Under the pieces are notes generated by a model. It saw only the letters and a program-made list of their open reading frames with translations, searched no databases and was not told the origin of the DNA. Position numbers and translations under genes: made by a program. DNA of 48,407 nt. Origin: Rhodopirellula sp. Its GTDB lineage: Bacteria > Planctomycetota > Planctomycetia > Pirellulales > Pirellulaceae. Location: contig NZVD01000085.1 in NCBI GenBank assembly GCA_002701385.1, positions 29,150 through 77,556 on the forward strand. Direction: 5' to 3'. This document shows positions 42,612 to 48,407 of the stretch, one piece after another (the first letter of the stretch is position 1; each line of letters opens with the position of its first letter).

Positions 42612-43301
42612 GTGAACAAGCAACGATTGGGAATCTACTTATTCTGTGCAATTTATCTGGGAATCTCACCACCATTTACAGCCTCAGCGACAGTAAAAAA
42701 TAAAGTAGAGACGGATTATGTAGCTGGTGCAGTGCTGACAAAATCGCAAGAAAAGATTGTGTTGGATTTGGCTGCTCAACGAGGAATTAAAAAGGTAGCC
42801 AAAATTTCCACCTATTATCTTCTGCCCACTGACGCTCGTGGCATTCAGGTGCAGAGTGTGGAACAAGTTAAAGATCGAAAAGTCACCAGCCATATCCTGA
42901 ATATTAGCTATAGGAAATGGTGGCTCCCCAACGAAGGACCAGGAAATGATGATCTGCAAGTTGGTGAATTCTGGGCAGGCAAACCGGCGATTCGCAAGGA
43001 GACTATTCTGAAGGTAGGAAAAAAAGATTATCGAACGCGAACAATACAAGGGATGACACTGGAAGAGGCTGAGAGAATCCTGCAGATGTTGCTGGAGCCA
43101 AATTATACGGTGGAACCGGCTGTCCGGCAGGAAAACTTCGAACAAATTGCATGGGATAAGCCAATGAGCTTTCGCAAGCAAGGCAATAATTATTCTGTGA
43201 CTTTTCCCCATCTCGCTCGCGGTGCCGGATTCTCCGATCTGCAAATCAAGATAAATAACGGCGACCTAATCATTCATCAGATGTTTCAGGCGATACCTTA
43301 A
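42612..43301 (+). CDS. Exported protein of unknown function at the head of the phosphonate operon
   Basis: 229 residues with a Sec signal (MNKQRLGIYLFCAIYLGISPPFTASA). It starts with GTG at 42612, eight bases after GGAAGG. The mature part is mixed alpha/beta with many Lys, Glu and aromatic residues and no motif I recognise. It ends only 15 nt before the DUF5690 gene, so co-transcription is likely. If it belongs to the operon, a periplasmic or surface role in phosphonate capture is conceivable, but nothing in its sequence shows this. Confidence 0.6.
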   Translation: MNKQRLGIYLFCAIYLGISPPFTASATVKNKVETDYVAGAVLTKSQEKIVLDLAAQRGIKKVAKISTYYLLPTDARGIQVQSVEQVKDRKVTSHILNISYRKWWLPNEGPGNDDLQVGEFWAGKPAIRKETILKVGKKDYRTRTIQGMTLEEAERILQMLLEPNYTVEPAVRQENFEQIAWDKPMSFRKQGNNYSVTFPHLARGAGFSDLQIKINNGDLIIHQMFQAIP

Positions 43302-43316
43302 CAGCCACCAGAATTA

Positions 43317-44585
43317 ATGAGCGATCAATCCAGTACGAGCAGAAAAAGTCTTTGGATCGCTGCGGCAGCAGCTTTCTCTGTTTACTTCTGCATGTATGCG
43401 TTTCGAAAACCGTTTACAGCAGCAGCCTTTGAAGGCAAAGAGGTTTTCAACAATGAATTGAAGTCGATGCTGATTATTTCTCAGCTGATTGGCTACATGA
43501 CTTCCAAGTTTGTGGGGGTCAGACTCGTCTCCGAGCTTAACCGCAAATATCGCGCATTAGCGATCGTTGGATTAATTGTCTTTTCCGAACTTGCCTTAGT
43601 TCTCTTTGCAATTCTTCCTGATGATTACAAATTGCTTGCCATGTTTCTGAACGGTTTGCCGCTGGGTATGGTCTTCGGCTTTGTCCTTTCGTTCCTGGAA
43701 GGCCGTACCACAACCGAAGCTTTATCAGCCGCACTTTGTGCAAGCTTCATCATGTCCTCGGGTGTAGTTAAATCTATTGGTCAATGGTTAATTCAGTCTA
43801 AAAATGTGGGTGAATTCCAAATGCCCATGGTCACCGGTTTGATATTCCTGCTGCCATTACTTTTCTCTGTCTGGGTTCTCCAGAAAACTCCTCCTCCTAG
43901 TACACTCGACGTTCAGGCCCGAAACAAACGTTCCACCATGAACAAAGGTGATCGTTGGAACTTTTTTGCGGCCTATTGGCCCGGGCTTTTATTACTATTT
44001 ATTGTGTACGTCACGTTAACGATCATTCGTACCTTCCGGGATGACTTTGGTGTAGAAATCTGGCAGGGCTTGGGGGTCAGTGATAAACCGTCCGTTTACG
44101 CGAGTTCCGAGACAATCGTGATGGTAATCGTAACGATGCTGAACGCGGTAGCCATCTATATGCGAAATAACCTCCACGCGCTTCGCGTAACGTTTATCAT
44201 CATGACTCTGGCATTTGGGCTTTTGATCTGTTCAACGTTTATCCAGAATCACGGCGGAATTACGCCGTTGTTTTACATGGTACTTTGTGGGATTGGACTT
44301 TACATTCCATACGTTGCCTTTCACACCACCGTCTTCGAAAGAATTGTCTCTGCATCGCCCTTAAGAGGTAATCTTGTTTTTTTAATGTATCTAGCCGATT
44401 CGATTGGATACCTCGGTTATGTCGTTCTATTATCTGTTAAACCGTTCTTTGAATCTTCAACCAATAAATTAGCCCTGTTTCAAAATATACTCTACACTCT
44501 GGCTGGTTTTTCAATCCTTTGCCTTATCATCGCGGCCATCTATTTCCAAAACCGGCTCTCCAATAAAGAGGCTTTGAGACGTTGA
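43317..44585 (+). CDS. DUF5690/MFS-like membrane transporter, probable phosphonate importer
   Basis: 422 residues with about 12 hydrophobic segments. The opening FSVYFCMYAFRKPFTAAAFEG and FVGVRLVSELNRKYRA are DUF5690 signatures; the family is a divergent branch of the major facilitator superfamily. ATG at 43317. It is the only transporter in the phosphonate cluster, so import of 2-aminoethylphosphonate or a related organophosphonate is the natural inference, but its substrate is not proven. 41 nt separate it from the dehydrogenase gene. Confidence 0.82.
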   Translation: MSDQSSTSRKSLWIAAAAAFSVYFCMYAFRKPFTAAAFEGKEVFNNELKSMLIISQLIGYMTSKFVGVRLVSELNRKYRALAIVGLIVFSELALVLFAILPDDYKLLAMFLNGLPLGMVFGFVLSFLEGRTTTEALSAALCASFIMSSGVVKSIGQWLIQSKNVGEFQMPMVTGLIFLLPLLFSVWVLQKTPPPSTLDVQARNKRSTMNKGDRWNFFAAYWPGLLLLFIVYVTLTIIRTFRDDFGVEIWQGLGVSDKPSVYASSETIVMVIVTMLNAVAIYMRNNLHALRVTFIIMTLAFGLLICSTFIQNHGGITPLFYMVLCGIGLYIPYVAFHTTVFERIVSASPLRGNLVFLMYLADSIGYLGYVVLLSVKPFFESSTNKLALFQNILYTLAGFSILCLIIAAIYFQNRLSNKEALRR

Positions 44586-44626
44586 AACACATCCTCCTTT
44601 TGAGCTTTTGTTAAAGGACACCGATA

Positions 44627-45697
44627 TTGAATTCAAAATCAGCTAAGCCTGAGACCTGCCAGGTTGCTATTTTTAATGAACCTAATCAGACGCTTGAAAT
44701 ACGCCATGAAGCCATTCCGGTTATTACTAATGATGAACTATTAGTAAGAGTCAATGCGTGTACTATTTGCGGAAGTGATCTACATACAATCACTGGTAAA
44801 CGAAAAGAGGACACCCCCACGATCCTGGGGCATGAAATTATTGGAGATGTCGAAGCAATTGGCTCCACACCGCGATTTGATCTTACGGGCACCCAAATTA
44901 AAAAAGGAGATCGACTTACCTGGTCGATTTGTATTAGTTGTGGCCATTGCGACCGATGTGAGGAATCAATCCCGCAAAAATGCGGTGAACTGAAAAAGAT
45001 CGGGCATGAACAATTTGAACCGGTTTCTGGTTTTCTAGGAGGATTCGCAGAATACGTTTTGCTACCCAAAACCACTGCTGTCTATAAAATCGAATCTGAT
45101 CTGGAGGATGAAGTACTTTGTCCGGCAAACTGTGCAACGGCCACAGTAGTGGCAGCTTGCAGGCAACTTCGCGCCATTACTGAGAAAAAGGTGCTGATCA
45201 TCGGAGCAGGCATGCTAGGCTTGACCGCAACGGCTTACTTGAAAACTCATGGTGCGACCTGTGTCACGGTGGTTGAACCCGATAACAAACGACGTGAACA
45301 AGCTTTTGAATTTGGTGCCGATGAAATCGCGGCGGACATTCAGTCCTTATCGGGGAAATTTGATGCCGTGCTGGACTTTTCCGGGTCCTCTGCAGCCATC
45401 GAAGCTGCGGTTCAGTTGCTAGACATTCACGGAACATTCGTACTTGTAGGTACCGTCGCCCCCAGTCCTGCTATTTCGCTCGACCCTGAATTTCTTGTTC
45501 GTAATCTGATTCAGCTCGTCGGCGTCCATAACTACCGGCCAGATGATCTTGGGGCAGCGATTTCTTTCCTTGAAGAAACGGCCTCACAATTTCCATTCCG
45601 AGAGCTAGTCGAAAAGTCTTTTAAACTCGTGGATATTAATGAAGCGATTGACTTTGCTCTTCGGGAGAAACCAATACGTGTGATGGTAAGACCATGA
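44627..45697 (+). CDS. Phosphonate-associated zinc alcohol dehydrogenase (TIGR03366 type)
   Basis: 356 residues. The medium-chain dehydrogenase pattern is complete: catalytic zinc site CTICGSDLHTITG and GHEIIGDV, structural-zinc-like cysteines in CISCGHCDRCEESIPQKC, and the NAD loop VLIIGAGMLGLTATAYL. The opening FNEPNQTLEIRHEAIP matches the subfamily found in phosphonate catabolism operons. It starts with TTG at 44627, eight bases after AAAGGA; there is no nearby ATG. Possible substrates are a hydroxyalkylphosphonate or the aldehyde/alcohol pair around phosphonoacetaldehyde. Its stop overlaps the next start by 4 nt (ATGA). Confidence 0.85.
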   Translation: MNSKSAKPETCQVAIFNEPNQTLEIRHEAIPVITNDELLVRVNACTICGSDLHTITGKRKEDTPTILGHEIIGDVEAIGSTPRFDLTGTQIKKGDRLTWSICISCGHCDRCEESIPQKCGELKKIGHEQFEPVSGFLGGFAEYVLLPKTTAVYKIESDLEDEVLCPANCATATVVAACRQLRAITEKKVLIIGAGMLGLTATAYLKTHGATCVTVVEPDNKRREQAFEFGADEIAADIQSLSGKFDAVLDFSGSSAAIEAAVQLLDIHGTFVLVGTVAPSPAISLDPEFLVRNLIQLVGVHNYRPDDLGAAISFLEETASQFPFRELVEKSFKLVDINEAIDFALREKPIRVMVRP

Positions 45698-46251
45698 GCC
45701 TGCGAACTATCTCAAGTGTAAGTGAAGTACTTGCCCTCTTCAAAAAAGGAGGCCATTCCGAATATGGAGGTGAAGAAGTGACACAGCTTCAGCATGCATT
45801 GCAGACGGCACAATTAGCCGAAAAAGAGAACAGTCCGGTAGAACTTGTGGTGGCCGCGCTGCTTCACGACTTTGGACATCTTCTGCATGATTTGCCTGAC
45901 GATGCCCCAGATCGTGGTGTTGATGATCTTCATGAAACTGCCGCTGTACATTCTTTGGCTTCACTTTTTCCGGCGGCTGTTACTGAACCAATTAAGCTTC
46001 ATGTTCAGGCAAAGCGTTTTTTGTGTAGTACCGACAATACTTATCACTCTAAATTAAGTGAAGCCTCAATTACCAGTCTGGAATTACAAGGTGGTACGAT
46101 GTCAGATCAGGAACTATTGGAGTTTAAGTCAAATCCTCACTGGCAGGATGCTATTCGATTGCGAATTTGGGATGATTTGGCAAAAGAGCCGGAAGCTAAA
46201 ACTCCACCATTGGATTATTACCGAATTATTTTAGAACAGGTGAGTTTATAG
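45694..46251 (+). CDS. PhnZ-like HD-domain mixed-valent di-iron oxygenase
   Basis: 185 residues. The HD ligand set is visible: His34, His58-Asp59 (LLHDFGH), His80 (DDLHE), His103 and Asp160/161 (IWDD). Tyr24 and Glu27 are at the same positions as the lid/substrate residues I recall for PhnZ (H34, H58, D59, H80, H104, D161, Y24, E27). PhnZ cleaves the C-P bond of 2-amino-1-hydroxyethylphosphonate to glycine and phosphate with O2. Overlap of 4 nt with the dehydrogenase and a 6-nt gap to the FAD oxidoreductase place it inside a tight operon. No PhnY dioxygenase is seen nearby. Confidence 0.85.
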   Translation: MSLRTISSVSEVLALFKKGGHSEYGGEEVTQLQHALQTAQLAEKENSPVELVVAALLHDFGHLLHDLPDDAPDRGVDDLHETAAVHSLASLFPAAVTEPIKLHVQAKRFLCSTDNTYHSKLSEASITSLELQGGTMSDQELLEFKSNPHWQDAIRLRIWDDLAKEPEAKTPPLDYYRIILEQVSL

Positions 46252-46257
46252 AAGACC

Positions 46258-47382
46258 ATGGAAGCGGATTATGATGTAGCAATCATTGGGGGAGGCATCG
46301 TTGGACTTGCTCAGGCCTGGATGGCAGCTCGGCGGGGTTATAAAGTAGTCGTCTTTGAGAAGACTTCGATTGCTCAGGGAGCCACGGTGCGAAACTTTGG
46401 AATGATCTGGCCTATCGGACAGCCTGCCGGAGAGCTTTATCAAATAGCCAATCGCTCCCGGGAATTCTGGCTGGAACTGGCGGATGCCGACGTTCTCGAT
46501 GTAGAGACATGCGGTTCCATTCATCTGGCACACAGAGAAGATGAAATGCGGGTACTGCACGAGTTTGTAGACCAGCAAACGCACGCTGCCGCATTGATTT
46601 CACCCACTGAGATCTGCCAACGATCAGCCTTAGTGAATCCGGAAGGTCTGCTGGGCGGAATGTTTTCTGCCACCGAACTCCGCGTGGATCCAAGAACGGC
46701 AGCAGAAAGAATTCGAAGATGGTTAAAGCGGGAATTCTCCGTCCAGTTTCACTTTGAAACATTGATTACTTCCATCAACGGTAAAGAGGTTCTTTCTTCT
46801 AATGGACAAAAATGGAATGCCGAGAAAATAATCATTTGCAGTGGCAGTGATCTGCATACTCTCTACCCAGAGCACTTTGCAAAGTCCGATCTGGTCCTCT
46901 GTAAGCTCCAGATGCTGCGATCCGTAGCACAGTCGAAGCCGTTGTCGGAAAACATCCCGCATATTGCAAGTGGATTAACCCTCCGACACTATGAATCCTT
47001 TAATGGTTGCCCTTCATTAGATTTATTAAAACAAAGGATTAAAACGGAATCTCCGGAGTTGGATAAGTTCGGTATTCACGTCATGGCCTCCCAATTCCAG
47101 TCGGGCGAAATTATTCTGGGTGATTCTCATGAATATGGAAAAGATATCAGCCCCTTTGACAAAATAGAAATTGATGAACTAATGATAAGAGAGCTTAAAA
47201 ATGTTATTCGTCTAGATGATTGGAAGGTGAAGGAAAAATGGCATGGTATTTATGCGAAACATCCCGACCTTCCTGTCTACGAAGAACAAATCAATCCAAC
47301 CGTTTCATTGTTTGTGGGTACCGGCGGTGCCGGTATGACGATGTCTTTTGGTCTGGCCGATAAATATTGGAAAAATAGATAA
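46258..47382 (+). CDS. Phosphonate-associated FAD-dependent oxidoreductase (TIGR03364 type)
   Basis: 374 residues. The FAD-binding Rossmann motif DVAIIGGGIVGLAQAWMAARRGYKVVVFEK starts the protein, and ATVRNFGMIWPIGQPAGELYQIA is characteristic of this glycine-oxidase-like subfamily that travels with phosphonate genes. The C-terminus GTGGAGMTMSFGLADKYWK completes the flavin site. By family, it oxidises an amine; in this context 2-aminoethylphosphonate or an N-methyl derivative to phosphonoacetaldehyde would feed PhnX. I recall related enzymes named PbfC/PbfD, but do not rely on that. ATG at 46258. Confidence 0.85.
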   Translation: MEADYDVAIIGGGIVGLAQAWMAARRGYKVVVFEKTSIAQGATVRNFGMIWPIGQPAGELYQIANRSREFWLELADADVLDVETCGSIHLAHREDEMRVLHEFVDQQTHAAALISPTEICQRSALVNPEGLLGGMFSATELRVDPRTAAERIRRWLKREFSVQFHFETLITSINGKEVLSSNGQKWNAEKIIICSGSDLHTLYPEHFAKSDLVLCKLQMLRSVAQSKPLSENIPHIASGLTLRHYESFNGCPSLDLLKQRIKTESPELDKFGIHVMASQFQSGEIILGDSHEYGKDISPFDKIEIDELMIRELKNVIRLDDWKVKEKWHGIYAKHPDLPVYEEQINPTVSLFVGTGGAGMTMSFGLADKYWKNR

Positions 47383-47386
47383 TAAT

Positions 47387-48214
47387 ATGAATCAGTTAAA
47401 ACATATCAAAGCGATCGTCTTCGATTGGGCGGGTACCATGATCGATCACGGTAGCCGAGCACCTGCCATCGTCTTTGTTGAGATCTTCAAGCGTCAGGGA
47501 ATCGAAATTTCGTTTGCGCAGGCCCGTGAACCTATGGGCATGGCCAAACGAGAACATATCGCAGCAATTACAAAAATGCCTGAAGTAAAGAGTCAGTGGC
47601 TCGCTAAATTCGGTCGTGAATGCGAAGAGAGTAACATCGATCAGATGTATGAGCAATTCCTGCCTCTGCAGATGGAAACTCTAAGAAACTACAGTCAATT
47701 AATTGATGGGGCCGCTGAGGCTGCAGATACCTGCAGAGCAATGGGCCTGAAGGTCGGTTCATCAACCGGTTACACAAGGGAACTAATGGTCGATGTCAAA
47801 ACAAAAGCAAAAGAGCAGGGTTATGAACCAGACATAACTCTTTGTGCAGAGGATGCTCCTAGGGGACGACCTGCCCCATATTTATTGTTCGAAGCGGCAA
47901 AACAGTTGGACGTATTTCCCATGCAAAGCATTGTCAAAGTAGATGACACCATTCTTGGCGTAGAAGCTGGTATTAATGCCGGGTGTTGGAGCATTGGTAT
48001 AACACAGACGGGAAACCTTCTAGGCCTCTCTGAGGTTGAAATCCAAGCTCTTACTTCTGACGGATTAAATGACCAGACTAATGAAATTTGCCGGCAGTTT
48101 CAGGCTGCGGGGGCCCACATGGCAATCAATTCTGTTAGAGAGATTGAACAGGCACTCCGCAGGATTGATACGGCTATGGAAGCCGGCTCGTTTCCACAAC
48201 GCTATGAACTGTAA
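47387..48214 (+). CDS. phnX: Phosphonoacetaldehyde hydrolase (phosphonatase)
   Basis: 275 residues from the ATG at 47387; an upstream in-frame TTG at 47348 is rejected. This HAD-superfamily enzyme splits phosphonoacetaldehyde to acetaldehyde and phosphate. Nucleophile Asp13 is in AIVFDWAGTMID and the Schiff-base Lys54 in MGMAKREHI (D12 and K53 in the Bacillus enzyme). Later motifs are GSSTGYTRELM and VKVDDTILGVEAGINAGCWSIG. It ends the recognisable phosphonate operon, four nt after the FAD oxidoreductase. Confidence 0.95.
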   Translation: MNQLKHIKAIVFDWAGTMIDHGSRAPAIVFVEIFKRQGIEISFAQAREPMGMAKREHIAAITKMPEVKSQWLAKFGRECEESNIDQMYEQFLPLQMETLRNYSQLIDGAAEAADTCRAMGLKVGSSTGYTRELMVDVKTKAKEQGYEPDITLCAEDAPRGRPAPYLLFEAAKQLDVFPMQSIVKVDDTILGVEAGINAGCWSIGITQTGNLLGLSEVEIQALTSDGLNDQTNEICRQFQAAGAHMAINSVREIEQALRRIDTAMEAGSFPQRYEL

Positions 48215-48251
48215 TTACCTGGCACTGTCTATAGTAATGATTGTCCTTTAA

Positions 48252-48407
48252 ATGCAAAGCGTTTCGAGTCTCAAGTCGGCTGCCGGGCTATTTATTGCCT
48301 TCCTGATATGCTTCTCAGCGGCTGCAATTGGCAGTTTGGCCACAACTCCTCAGATTCCCAATTGGTACGCTGAGATAGCCAAACCGAGCTGGACGCCACC
48401 TAATTGG
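48252..48407 (+). CDS. TspO/MBR family protein, N-terminal part (3' end outside window)
   Basis: 52 residues are visible from the ATG at 48252 to the window edge, with no stop. A first hydrophobic helix (AAGLFIAFLICFSAAAIGSLA) is followed by WYAEIAKPSWTPPNW, the tryptophan-rich signature of TspO/CrtK-type tetrapyrrole- or sterol-binding membrane proteins. It starts 37 nt after phnX on the same strand and might be in the same transcript, although no functional link with phosphonates is obvious. Confidence 0.8.
   Translation, partial: MQSVSSLKSAAGLFIAFLICFSAAAIGSLATTPQIPNWYAEIAKPSWTPPNW

Overview
The window looks like chromosomal DNA from a planctomycete, probably of the Planctomycetales. This rests on family content, not on any database search: DUF1573 protein, sialidase-like BNR protein with a twin-arginine-like leader, multi-EF-hand secreted protein, NHL/thioredoxin lipoprotein, VWA/STN/Met-Gly mosaic protein, DUF5690 transporter and a short ribosomal-protein operon without rimM. 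I see no insertion sequence, prophage, CRISPR array, rRNA or tRNA gene. Both ends cut through genes: a beta-helix protein on the left and a TspO/MBR protein on the right.

Layout. 1-644 is the end of a beta-helix protein. 712-6554 (minus strand) is a probable pckA-birA-spermidine-synthase-like cluster. 6786-13354 (plus) carries a BNR/sialidase protein translationally coupled to a CPBP membrane protease, an M32 carboxypeptidase, a zinc-ribbon membrane protein and an amidase. 13396-14412 (minus) is a DUF1573 protein, divergent from an NHLRC2-like lipoprotein (14671-16464). 16855-20766 is the housekeeping block ffh-rpsP-trmD-rplS-yraN. 20805-31629 holds an RlmM-like methyltransferase, a nine-loop EF-hand protein, an HtrA-type protease, an SLC13/TrkA-C permease and a 1371-residue VWA protein. 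31728-34291 (minus) is an S41 protease followed by tsaD. 34448-39868 (plus) is a 2-hydroxyacid oxidation group: lhgO, glcD, glcE, glcF.

The most unusual stretch is 40002-40327, in front of a mandelate-racemase-type dehydratase gene (40328-41428). It has a perfect 10-bp inverted repeat (candidate operator), then the strongest Shine-Dalgarno sequence I found in the window driving a 14-codon ORF. That ORF ends in a TAATG overlap with a second 33-codon ORF. Two stem-loops follow, and the stretch ends in a strong intrinsic terminator 32 nt before the ATG. This has the layout of an attenuator or riboswitch, and I could not match it to a family I know.

The right end (42612-48214, probably on to 48407) is a phosphonate-use operon: unknown secreted protein, DUF5690 transporter, phosphonate-associated alcohol dehydrogenase, PhnZ-like HD oxygenase, FAD oxidoreductase and phosphonoacetaldehyde hydrolase PhnX. 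It encodes two different C-P bond-cleaving enzymes, but neither a PhnW-type transaminase nor a PhnY-type dioxygenase is visible.
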